Of a stretch of 64,000 bases of DNA, positions 53,370 through 61,518 are shown piece by piece (position 1 is the first letter of the stretch; each line of letters starts with the position of its first letter). The notes under the pieces are model-generated. The model saw nothing but the letters and a program-made list of their open reading frames with translations. It was not told the origin of the DNA and searched no databases. Origin of the DNA: Pseudoalteromonas luteoviolacea. Lineage in GTDB: Bacteria > Pseudomonadota > Gammaproteobacteria > Enterobacterales > Alteromonadaceae. The stretch is from NCBI RefSeq assembly GCF_018100925.1, contig NZ_JAGJEH010000004.1, positions 1-64,000 on the forward strand, read 5' to 3'. A program made the translations under genes and the position numbers.

Positions 53370-54344
53370 TTAAGCGTAATTCGCCGACCACTGCTGCAAA
53401 ATATTTTGATATGGTTTGATGAAATTCTCTTCAGTAAACTTCCCTTGTTCAATTGCTAAACGACTACGTTCTTCGCGGTCATATACAATTTGTGTCAGAG
53501 AGTGATCTTTATTCTTCAAGTTTGGCTTGTAACGTGCACCCGCCACGGCATTCGCATTATAAATTTCAGGACGATAAATTCTTTGAAAAGTCCCCATAGT
53601 ACTAATTGTGCTGATCAACTCTAGGTTTGAGTAATCATTTAGTAGATCACCAAAGAAGTAAAATGCAAATGGTGCAACACTATTTGGTGGCATAAAATAA
53701 CGTACCTGCAAGCCCATTCTCTTGAAGTATTGCTCAGTTAATGAAGACTCATTCGGTTGATACTCATAACCTAATACTGGGTGTTGATTTTCAGTTCTGT
53801 GGTACGTTTTGTTATCCGAGACACTTAGGCAAATAACCGGAAGTTTACTAAAATTACGCCTATATGTGTCTGAATTTACAAAGTACTTAAACAAATTTCC
53901 GTGCAACTCACCAAAATTATCCGGAATACTAAATTGCGGTTGGTCCTTGTTATGGTCTAACAGTAGTACACTGAAATCGTAGTCTCTGACATAAGAAGAG
54001 AAGTTATTTCCCACAATACCTTCGGTGCGCTCGCCTGTTTTATGATCAACAATGTACGTTTTTAGCACTTCAATTGACGGAAATGTTTCGCCACTACCGT
54101 CAATATCCATATCTACTGAGATAATTTCCAGCTCAACTGAATACCGATCACCTTGCGGGTTATCCCAATGTGCAAGTGCATTAAAACTGTTATCAATCAT
54201 TTGCAATGCATTACGCAAGTTAGATTGACGACTTTCGCCTCTAGCTAGGTTTGCAAAGTTCGTCGTAATGCGCGTATTGTTTGACGGATGATAGTTCTCA
54301 TCTAGACGAAGGTTCTTGATAGTAAATGTAAAATCTTTATTCAT
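53370..54344 (-). CDS. mesX: DUF1852 protein MesX, folate-independent methionine synthase accessory
   Basis: 324 residues. The sequence closely fits DUF1852: MNKDFTFTIKNLRLDENYHP, RITTNFANLARGESRQ, FNALAHWDNPQGDRYSVE, GNNFSSYVRDYDFSVLLL, and QWSANYA at the end. In Acinetobacter and relatives MesX is required by the core methionine synthase MesD and is normally encoded beside it. Here no mesD lies in the window. MetJ-type boxes at 54471-54494 support a role in methionine synthesis. MesX's biochemical function is unknown. Confidence 0.85.
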   Translation of the reverse strand: MNKDFTFTIKNLRLDENYHPSNNTRITTNFANLARGESRQSNLRNALQMIDNSFNALAHWDNPQGDRYSVELEIISVDMDIDGSGETFPSIEVLKTYIVDHKTGERTEGIVGNNFSSYVRDYDFSVLLLDHNKDQPQFSIPDNFGELHGNLFKYFVNSDTYRRNFSKLPVICLSVSDNKTYHRTENQHPVLGYEYQPNESSLTEQYFKRMGLQVRYFMPPNSVAPFAFYFFGDLLNDYSNLELISTISTMGTFQRIYRPEIYNANAVAGARYKPNLKNKDHSLTQIVYDREERSRLAIEQGKFTEENFIKPYQNILQQWSANYA

Positions 54345-54470
54345 GATCTGGTATCCAAATGTTTTAGGTAACCCTAAATGTAATTCCTGCTCTGCTTAGG
54401 TTTATTTTCCTAGTTCAAGACCTGATTAACCTACTTGAGCAATTAGCACCAACTGACCGCCAAGAGTTTT

Positions 54471-54494
54471 AGACCTCTAGACGTCTACATCTTT
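54471..54494 (-). promoter_or_regulatory. tandem MetJ boxes upstream of mesX
   Basis: Consecutive 8-mers AGACCTCT, AGACGTCT (perfect consensus) and ACATCTTT, preceded by a weak AGAGTTTT. MetJ binds tandem AGACGTCT sites cooperatively. The array lies about 130 bp before the mesX start. Confidence 0.75.
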
Positions 54495-54644
54495 CGATGA
54501 GTTAGTTATACTTGGATGGCTAAGTGATTAAAAATGTTATTATTTCAATTTAAACATGAAGAAAATTCATAATATTGAAAAATTGGGACTCGCAGCTAAC
54601 CTGCTATCTTAGCGGTCAATTCACATAAGGAGTAAGGTAAGCCC

Positions 54645-54930
54645 ATGAGCCAGTTTCTTTATCGCTTGCCCCACGATTCACCTATAACAAGAACCACATA
54701 AACCACTTTTTTTATTTGCCGGCTTTGTTTGGCATCTTATGTACATCTTGGCTTACCGCGCCCTTAAGTGCCAAGGCTACGAATTATTTATCTGTGTCTA
54801 CCGTGAAAAAAATCTTCCCCGGATTATGAGTTGTGATAGCTACGAATATGATATTTGGCCGATAAATTCGCCATTACTGACACAGCAGAAAAGCCTTAAC
54901 TTCTCATTGGGTTTTTTGGCTATGGTGTAA
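54645..54930 (+). pseudogene. possible frameshifted small gene
   Basis: AAGGAGTAAGGTAAGCCC then ATG 54645 gives a well-initiated 18-residue frame (MSQFLYRLPHDSPITRTT). A second open frame, one base shifted, continues from about 54690 to 54930 and includes FLFAGFVWHLMYILAYRALK. A single frameshift could have split an ~90-residue gene. No family recognised, so this is tentative. Confidence 0.3.
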
Positions 54931-55216
54931 ATCTTTGTACCAAGGGTTGGCCGTTACTAATAATACAGTCAAGCAGTACAGAGCTTAAAAAACACCTATA
55001 ACCCACAAAAAAAATTTAAATAATTTTTATCTCATGAATTGCATTAGTATCTTGTTCGTACATCGCACATTATTCGTATATAAGTCATATAACGATAAAA
55101 ATATAGCTGCGCCTAAATCGTAACTTAGCCAAATTTGGTTGCTCGTTCGAGCTCATTCTCGCTATTTTGGGGTGTTTTTTACCTTACAGAACTAAATTAC
55201 TACCCTTTAGTAACAA

Positions 55217-55233
55217 ATTGCACTAAGTGCAAT
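55217..55233. promoter_or_regulatory. 17-bp palindrome upstream of the dermatopontin-like gene
   Basis: ATTGCACTAAGTGCAAT, perfect 8-bp arms around one base, about 185 bp before the gene at 55418. Candidate operator for an unknown regulator. Confidence 0.45.
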
Positions 55234-55417
55234 GTAATAAAAATCAATATAAATCCCCGTCATTTAGCTGAAATATTCAATATCTATAAATAGGACTCCG
55301 AAATATATGGCTGTATCGGAACTCAGTATATAAAATCAAAACCGGCCACCTCACATTTAGGAAAGGCCACAAAGGTCTAGGCCGATCTTGTTATTTAAAT
55401 TTAAAAGGAATATTTAA

Positions 55418-56215
55418 ATGAATACAAAGTTACTATTCAGCGCGGCTATGATATCAGCGTTACTTACCTCTTCTTTTTCATTTGCTGAAGAATTGCAAAG
55501 TGCTGGAGATATGGAATATAAAATAGGCAACAAGGTATATAAAATCCCCTCAAACCAATCAGTTAATGTTGATAAAATAATCGAATTAATTGACTCAAAT
55601 AACGATGTATCTGAATTCGGTGTAAACACATTCGAATTAGAAAGCGCACAAGTATCAAGCTCGTCATTTAACATTCAGTCAGGTAATTTGGTTGTTTTTA
55701 GTGGTTACAGCGCAACTGACGTCAACGCGTTTGACGCAACATTCAGATTTACTTGTCCGAGCAATATGTTTTTACAGCGTGTATCTAGCTACCATGCAAA
55801 TTGGGCTGAAGACCGCCGCTTTAGCTTTGAATGCGCAAAGTTTAAAACGGCATCTGGTAGCAAAGTATACCGTGGCCGCGTAAGTTGGTCTGGCTATGCA
55901 AATGAATTCGATCATGCCGTTAATTATACTTGTCGTCATGGTGAGTTTTTAGTGGGTGTTTATGCTGAACACGAAAACTGGGCTGAAGATCGTAGATTCA
56001 AGTTTGCTTGTGCGGCGATGAACGAAGGTTCTGCATACGGTACTCAATTAGAGCCAGAACAATGTTTTGAAGATGGCCCTTCTTCACTAGACCGACCTTG
56101 GGATTTAGGTTCTTCTCGTGGCGCATTAGTTGGTATGAAGAGCGAGCATGTAAACTGGGCTGAAGACAGAAAAACGACTGTTACTTACTGTTTGAGTGCA
56201 AATAGCGGCTGGTAA
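55418..56215 (+). CDS. secreted dermatopontin-like repeat protein
   Basis: 265 residues with a signal peptide (MNTKLLFSAAMISALLTSSFSFAEE). From about residue 85 it has three repeats, each with a HxNWAEDR motif: SSYHANWAEDRRFSFEC, AEHENWAEDRRFKFAC and SEHVNWAEDRKTTVTYC, preceded by FTCPSNMFL and YTCRHGEFLVGV. This matches the dermatopontin repeat of animals (…DRxWxFxC), an extracellular-matrix adhesion and lectin-like protein. Cys pairs suggest disulfides. Alone in its unit, with AAAAGGAA upstream and a terminator after it. Probably binds a surface glycan or matrix; ligand unknown. Confidence 0.7.
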   Translation: MNTKLLFSAAMISALLTSSFSFAEELQSAGDMEYKIGNKVYKIPSNQSVNVDKIIELIDSNNDVSEFGVNTFELESAQVSSSSFNIQSGNLVVFSGYSATDVNAFDATFRFTCPSNMFLQRVSSYHANWAEDRRFSFECAKFKTASGSKVYRGRVSWSGYANEFDHAVNYTCRHGEFLVGVYAEHENWAEDRRFKFACAAMNEGSAYGTQLEPEQCFEDGPSSLDRPWDLGSSRGALVGMKSEHVNWAEDRKTTVTYCLSANSGW

Positions 56216-56247
56216 TAACCAGTTAATAAATACTTTCTTAACTGTTC

Positions 56248-56294
56248 AAGCCACGTTTTTATATTATATAAGAACATTAAAGGCGTGGCTTTTT
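56248..56294 (+). terminator. terminator of the dermatopontin-like gene
   Basis: AAGCCACG (56248-56255) and CGTGGCTT (56284-56291) with a long AT-rich loop, then a T run. Confidence 0.6.
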
Positions 56295-56632
56295 AATTTA
56301 TTAAATATTCAACATTAATAACCCTCAACTTACTTAAATTAATTGACCTTATAATAAAAGCCAATAACAAACAGTGTATTTACATATTTATTATGTATTT
56401 TTCAATCTTATAAAGTCCCAATGATTGTTAGGTTATAACTTGAATCCTGAAAACAGCTCTAGGGGCTATTTCAAAGCAACTTAACGACAGAATTCTTGCA
56501 ATAGGAACTCAAAAAAATTACAAAATCGACAAGAATTTTAACAATACAATTTACAACACATTCTTTTTGTATGAAAATGCCTCAGAGTAAATTTTTAGCG
56601 ACTTAGCACAACAACAATAACAAAGGTTCAAA
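56295..56632. other. AT-rich intergenic region
   Basis: About 340 bp before a small secreted-protein gene; presumably its promoter. No other feature seen. Confidence 0.5.
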
Positions 56633-56839
56633 ATGAAAAAGGCAACGCTCATCGCATTAGCAACGCTTGTGGCATCTTCGGTATCGTCTTCAGTTGAAGC
56701 ACGCACGACTACATACGTTTTGTGTTATAAGTCCGGTAAAGTCGCCTGGAGCGAAGAGCACTATAACCCACACTCTATTCAAACAGCCTATTATCGCTGT
56801 GTTGATGAAGGTGGTTTACCTAAAATTGTCTACTTTTAA
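56633..56839 (+). CDS. small secreted protein of unknown function
   Basis: 68 residues: a signal peptide (MKKATLIALATLVASSVSSSVEA) and a ~45-residue mature part with two Cys (VLCYKSG, YYRCVDEG), likely one disulfide. ATG preceded by an AAAGG-like site. No family recognised. Confidence 0.6.
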   Translation: MKKATLIALATLVASSVSSSVEARTTTYVLCYKSGKVAWSEEHYNPHSIQTAYYRCVDEGGLPKIVYF

Positions 56840-56957
56840 GCGAAAAGTACCTTTTTACTTTTCATGTGTTTATTAGCTAACTTGTTATCTACCTACACAA
56901 AGCCATTGCGGTACAAAAAGCGATAAAGCCCTGCCGATTAAAATGGCCGATAACAGT

Positions 56958-57704
56958 TCACTGTTCGGTTAATATTGCTTTCTCGGCCATTACAAAGCCG
57001 GTAAATAATTCATGTCTTGCACGTTTGATTTCTGAGCTAGCTAGTGCTTGTTGGATAGCCGACACGTATTTCTCCTGCGTGTTGAGTGTCAGTGTTAAAT
57101 ATAAACCTTTACTTTCAAACCCCGCTTCATCAAACACATTTAAACGCTCTAGAATCGATATATCGTAACCTAGGTCTGCAAGCTTGCCTGAAACCGCGAA
57201 AGTCGTTCCCACAAAACGGTTCACACGACCCTTGATCAATGCCTGCAACGCTTGAGTTGAATTAATCACTTGCAACACGTTATCTTCTCGAAAATAAGAA
57301 ATGACACTTTTCATCTTGTGAGAATTTCTTTCAATTGCAACGTTAACGACTCCGTTGGTTGGCTCTGCTCTCGACCTAATTTTCCACAAGTATTGTTGCC
57401 CTGTATAGACTGATGTTAGCCAGATAAAACGGTTGGCTCTTTGTGGAGTTTTGGACATCGATAAGATCATCACATTTGGCCTGTGTGCATCTATATTCAT
57501 GATCCGAGCCCAGGGTTTGGCTGTAAACTTACCATTTAGGTTTGCCGCTTTTAAGAGTTTCTTAGCGAAAAAGTAAACGGGACCATATCCCGTACCACTC
57601 TCGTCAACCATTTGAAATGGAGGGTTGTGCTCAAATACAACTTCTAAAGCTGCAATATAATTTGAGTTAAATAGTAGTAAAGTACACACTAAAGCGTGCT
57701 TCAT
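56958..57704 (-). CDS. orphan periplasmic solute-binding-like protein (SBP_bac_3 type)
   Basis: 248 residues with a signal peptide (MKHALVCTLLLFNSNYIAA). Mature start LEVVFEHNPPFQMVDESGTGYGPVYFFAKKLL matches the first lobe of amino-acid-type binding proteins; the second lobe is NVAIERNSHKMKSVISYF...LQALIKGRVNRFVG. No transporter genes adjacent. It lies 16 bp after a ProX-like gene in the same direction, so the two are probably co-transcribed. Confidence 0.7.
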   Translation of the reverse strand: MKHALVCTLLLFNSNYIAALEVVFEHNPPFQMVDESGTGYGPVYFFAKKLLKAANLNGKFTAKPWARIMNIDAHRPNVMILSMSKTPQRANRFIWLTSVYTGQQYLWKIRSRAEPTNGVVNVAIERNSHKMKSVISYFREDNVLQVINSTQALQALIKGRVNRFVGTTFAVSGKLADLGYDISILERLNVFDEAGFESKGLYLTLTLNTQEKYVSAIQQALASSEIKRARHELFTGFVMAEKAILTEQ

Positions 57705-57720
57705 ACTCAGCCTTAGTTGT

Positions 57721-58680
57721 TCATGTTTTTGATACGCAGGACGACTCGAGCCAATGGGCTATATCAAGGTTATACTTTTCCAGCCACTTTTTTGCAGCTT
57801 CTTGCTCTGAGTGCCCATCTACGATAACCAGTGCTGAAGCATCAGCTATCATGTTTTTTGAGAAGTTAAGCTTTCTTAGTAAATTGTATACACATGGGTA
57901 GGTACTTTGCAGACCTGTCCAGCCAGCTTTTCTCAACCAACCTTTTTGTGGATTTCCGCAATCATTGACTAAATTGCTATTTTGCCCCCAGCTTGCATCT
58001 ACCTCGCAAGCTGGCGAGTATTTGGGAAATTGTACAAACTTCCCTGGCATGTAAAGATCCGTCCAGTTCGGTGTCCAGTTTATTATCAACACCGGCGTTT
58101 TATTCTCCCAAGCTTGCTCAAGTAGCTGCCATAATTCATTTTCATTATTGAGTCGCTCTATTGTGAAATGTAGTCCTAATGCGCGGATAAGGTCCGCATC
58201 CTGATAATCCCAGTCAATTGTATAAAAAACGCCTTTGGAAGAACCGGGTTTTCGCGCAAAAAGCGTTGCACATCGATTTAACGCCTGCCAGTCAGGTAAG
58301 CCCGGACACAATTCCTCGACATATTTTGGATACCACCACTCTTCTCGAACCACCACATCGTGGACACCCAAGTCTACTATATAGTTGTTTTCTATCATTC
58401 TATTGAATTGCCCAGACATCGACTGTTGCCAAATTTCTATTTGAAAGTGTACGAGCCCTTTTTTCATTGCGCCCCACTGATCGCTGGCTGGCATATCATG
58501 GTAAATAACGTTGTAGCCATACGTTTGAATCATGCTTCCAACCGCATAAGACAGCACACGCTGGCTTGTCCAGTTGTTCATTGGAATTGAAATTTCATTC
58601 TGTTTGTTATTTGCATGAGCACAACACAAAACAGCACACACTAAGAATAACCAGTTTGTAAATTTGACAACAAAGCGCAT
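57721..58680 (-). CDS. ProX/OpuAC-like substrate-binding protein without a transporter
   Basis: 319 residues with a signal peptide ending near CAHANN. OpuAC fold features: ISIPMNNWTSQRVLSYAVGSMI, GLVHFQIEIWQQS, KPGSSKGVFYTIDWDYQDADLIRALG (split here: IDWDYQDADLIRALG near 165-180) and NWTPNWTDLYMPGKFVQFP. The Trp-rich pocket fits betaine-like ligands. Canonical ProV and ProW genes are absent. Co-oriented with the second binding protein downstream. Confidence 0.75.
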   Translation of the reverse strand: MRFVVKFTNWLFLVCAVLCCAHANNKQNEISIPMNNWTSQRVLSYAVGSMIQTYGYNVIYHDMPASDQWGAMKKGLVHFQIEIWQQSMSGQFNRMIENNYIVDLGVHDVVVREEWWYPKYVEELCPGLPDWQALNRCATLFARKPGSSKGVFYTIDWDYQDADLIRALGLHFTIERLNNENELWQLLEQAWENKTPVLIINWTPNWTDLYMPGKFVQFPKYSPACEVDASWGQNSNLVNDCGNPQKGWLRKAGWTGLQSTYPCVYNLLRKLNFSKNMIADASALVIVDGHSEQEAAKKWLEKYNLDIAHWLESSCVSKT

Positions 58681-58978
58681 AAAAATAGATCTTCTCTATC
58701 AAACAACAAAAACTTATTAGTTTGACCTGTCCTTCTCCTTAATGACAAACAAACGAGTTCACTATCTCAAGTATAGATGTGATCACAACAATTAAAGCGT
58801 GCAATACAATTATTTTGGATAAACCCATCTAGACGTGGGGACTACCTTAGCCTTGCTAACTTTAATTGCTTTGCAATCTACCGGTAACAAAAAGGTGAAG
58901 TAAAAGTAAAATAAAATTGTCACAGATTGATAATAAGATTCAGGGTGAAATTCACCAAAATGAGAACAAGGAGGCGAT

Positions 58979-59164
58979 ATGAAACTTCACTTTAACAAAA
59001 AATCACTTAAACGCTTAGACAATGCCGACAACACACTAAAACGAGAACACACTCCACAAGTTGCGGGAGCTGGATACGTCTCATATTATGCATGCTGGAC
59101 AGAGCAAAAGCAGTATTGTATGACTTGGGATGCTGGTTGCTATACACAGAACCGCTGCATTTAA
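58979..59164 (+). CDS. putative RiPP (lanthipeptide-like) precursor peptide, aromatic Cys-rich core
   Basis: 61 residues with a strong AAGGAGG (58968-58974). Leader MKLHFNKKSLKRLDNADN...HTPQVAGA shares MKxxxxKKxLKxL and TPxVxG with the peptide at 1637. The core after VAGA (GYVSYYACWTEQKQYCMTW...) is rich in Tyr, Trp and Cys and unlike the other core. Four Cys and several Thr and Ser could form thioether rings, but disulfides are equally possible. Own terminator downstream; no modifying enzymes nearby. Confidence 0.62.
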   Translation: MKLHFNKKSLKRLDNADNTLKREHTPQVAGAGYVSYYACWTEQKQYCMTWDAGCYTQNRCI

Positions 59165-59200
59165 TAAACACCATTAAATAGAAGATAAGATGCAATCAAA

Positions 59201-59226
59201 AAGGTTGCCAGATACAAGGCAACCTT
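59201..59226 (+). terminator. terminator of the RiPP-like gene
   Basis: AAGGTTGCC (59201-59209) and GGCAACCTT (59218-59226), perfect 9-bp arms, 8-nt loop, with A4 before and a short AT-rich tail. Confidence 0.7.
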
Positions 59227-59264
59227 ATATTGAAATAGCTTATAGTTGCGTGTCGCCCTTGTTA

Positions 59265-59573
59265 TCAATCCAAAGAGGCAAAGTTCCGACTCCTTGCTTT
59301 ACATATATCAACGACTATCTCCGGTGCAAAAGGCCAAGCAGTCTCGGGAACATAACCGTTGCTAAGTGCATAAGGCACGACTTCTGGCGTAATTGCACCA
59401 TCAGCCACCAAAAGTGCCAAATATTCGGAAAAACTCAAAGTTGACTGAAACATACAAGGTTCAAACCATTTACTCCTACTAAGTTCAAAAAACTCATCAA
59501 ATCCCATCGCAGCATTCGCATTTATAGATGACAAGGCAAGCAAACTAGATAATAAAATAATTGCAACTTTCAT
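59265..59573 (-). CDS. small secreted protein of unknown function
   Basis: 102 residues with a signal peptide (MKVAIILLSSLLALSSINANAAMG). Mature part about 80 residues, acidic, two Cys (FEPCMF, VDICKAR). AAAGGAGT precedes the ATG. Convergent with the RiPP-like gene. No family recognised. Confidence 0.6.
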   Translation of the reverse strand: MKVAIILLSSLLALSSINANAAMGFDEFFELSRSKWFEPCMFQSTLSFSEYLALLVADGAITPEVVPYALSNGYVPETAWPFAPEIVVDICKARSRNFASLD

Positions 59574-60106
59574 AATAACTCCTTTTTTATTACGTATTAA
59601 CAGGTATAAGCTATTTCCTGATAGCTCATTAAATAGTCAGCTTTATCTACTAAGGCAAGTTTAAAGACAATATCACTCATAACAGGATCTTTATAAATGT
59701 GCATTATCAACAATAATAAGAAATTATAATAACTTGTCACAACAGCCGACAAAGCGAACATTTTTTAACACTGACCTCACAAACGATCAACAAAAACCAA
59801 ATGAGAAATTATAATAGTTGCGATTTTAACCACAATATACTCTATAAAAATCGCCTTATAACGACGAGATATTTGATAAAAAAGCAACTGATTATATCGA
59901 ATGAAAACAGACCATAAATAATGCTTTATTCTACCAATAAACCTATCTCTAAAATAAAGTCCACAACTTGACAAAGAGCTTCAACCCTCTTACTTTGTTA
60001 CCATATTAGATACGCTAAATGTACTACGCCAGATAAAGGACATGGCTTCTTCTTTAGTACTCGCAGTCAATCGCGTGTTCAACCTGCCACAAAGAGAGCG
60101 GATAAT
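59574..60106. other. AT-rich intergenic region
   Basis: About 530 bp between a leftward secreted-protein gene and a rightward gene, so it should hold divergent promoters. No operator, RNA gene or repeat could be supported. Confidence 0.5.
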
Positions 60107-61471
60107 ATGGATATTTCAGGTTCTAAATTGAATGCAAATGTAAAACTACCTGCAAAAGCCTCTGTGCAAAAGCACACATACACACATCAAGCCGTTTCTC
60201 AAAACAACAACATTTCAATATCATCACTAGCGTTAAAGCTAAGAGACGCACAGCAAGCCATTGGTAAAACGCAGCTAAGCCAATTAGCTCAAAGTTGGAG
60301 ACAGCTAAATAACCCGTCACGTCCACATATCAACCTGGAAGTTGTTGGGTCTTCAAAAAGGGAGTTTGAAAAGTTGCCTCAGCAACAACTGGAAATCATT
60401 GCGCTTGACCCAAGTGACACTTTTTCCGATTCGGAGAAACTAGCGGCTTATCAAATGTGGCATATGCATGATCAGAATGTTCAAACAAAATTTAGGAGAG
60501 GTGCCGTTAAAATGGACAGTGATATAGATGCAAAAGCACAGTTTAAACAGTCGCTAGATACCCATTACGAGGGGTTTTCTCCACTTGGAAAATTAATGGT
60601 TTCAAACCAATACAAAGAACAAGCACTATCACAGTTTGCATCTAACATAACTCACCTTGAGCGTGACACTACGGTAAGTCCAGCCCAGTCAAACAAGTAT
60701 TATGCACTCATGGTGGAAGATTTATTTGGTGAACATGAACCAGATGTTCACAGCAAAGTCGATGGTATGTCTTTATCTAACTTGAATACACACCCGTACG
60801 AATTTTTAACACAAGGCGATAGAAATTTATTGTCTGAAATGTATCAATATGGCGAGGAAAATAATGTAGATTTAAAATATATTCGCCAGTTTGCCAGCGA
60901 TCTGGGGAATTATAGAAAACATGATGATGGAAAGCGCCTGAGCAATTTTAATCAGGGCCATTTCGATGAACATGGCCACCAGCTGACCGTGCAGTTTATA
61001 CAGAAAGATCAAGCAACAATCACTGACTTACTTGCAGGTGACGCACTCTCTGCTTCACCAATTGATAAAGGGTTTATTTCATTCATCACAGAGCCCGGTA
61101 CAAGTGCGTTGTCCCACCAAGGCAGTTTTCAGTTTTTACAACATATGGTAGAAGTAACCGCAAAAACTGATACAAGTATACCAGCAAGTGAATTCAGCAA
61201 ATTTCAGAGTCCTACTCATGTAGGTGAACGCTATATCATGACGAAGTCTGACTCTGTAGTTATCAAACCTGAGCCAGATGTAGTTTGTAAAAATGGTCAC
61301 TGTGAAGTGACAGATAAAGGCCGTGAGAATGGTGTTACTTTAGAGCAAAGCAGTCAAGATTTTGAATTTGGCACTGCCCTAAACGCCACTTCAATTGATG
61401 CCCTGTTACAGCAAAGAATAAACGCCGAGACCCAACAAAACACTTGGTATAAATGGTTGGCAAATCAATAG
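60107..61471 (+). CDS. protein of unknown function, 454 residues
   Basis: No signal peptide or membrane segment. N-terminal ~70 residues are Ser, Gln and Asn-rich and look disordered (MDISGSKLNANVKLPAKASV), then a mostly helical, His- and Gln-rich body; one CKNGHC pair lies near 395-400. It starts with ATG after GAGAGCGGATAAT. The amphipathic, disordered start resembles secreted effector or flagellar-type export signals, but that is speculation. Alone in its unit. Confidence 0.6.
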   Translation: MDISGSKLNANVKLPAKASVQKHTYTHQAVSQNNNISISSLALKLRDAQQAIGKTQLSQLAQSWRQLNNPSRPHINLEVVGSSKREFEKLPQQQLEIIALDPSDTFSDSEKLAAYQMWHMHDQNVQTKFRRGAVKMDSDIDAKAQFKQSLDTHYEGFSPLGKLMVSNQYKEQALSQFASNITHLERDTTVSPAQSNKYYALMVEDLFGEHEPDVHSKVDGMSLSNLNTHPYEFLTQGDRNLLSEMYQYGEENNVDLKYIRQFASDLGNYRKHDDGKRLSNFNQGHFDEHGHQLTVQFIQKDQATITDLLAGDALSASPIDKGFISFITEPGTSALSHQGSFQFLQHMVEVTAKTDTSIPASEFSKFQSPTHVGERYIMTKSDSVVIKPEPDVVCKNGHCEVTDKGRENGVTLEQSSQDFEFGTALNATSIDALLQQRINAETQQNTWYKWLANQ

Positions 61472-61518
61472 GAAGTAGGCTTCATTCTAAAAGTATTACT
61501 CTATTGCAACTAAATTGG

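Larger units (their letters stand above)
54345..55417. other. long intergenic region between mesX and the dermatopontin-like gene
   Basis: About 1070 bp. Contains the MetJ boxes, a possible broken small gene (54645-54930) and a 17-bp palindrome at 55217-55233. The remainder is AT-rich. No tRNA, riboswitch or intact gene could be supported. Confidence 0.6.
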
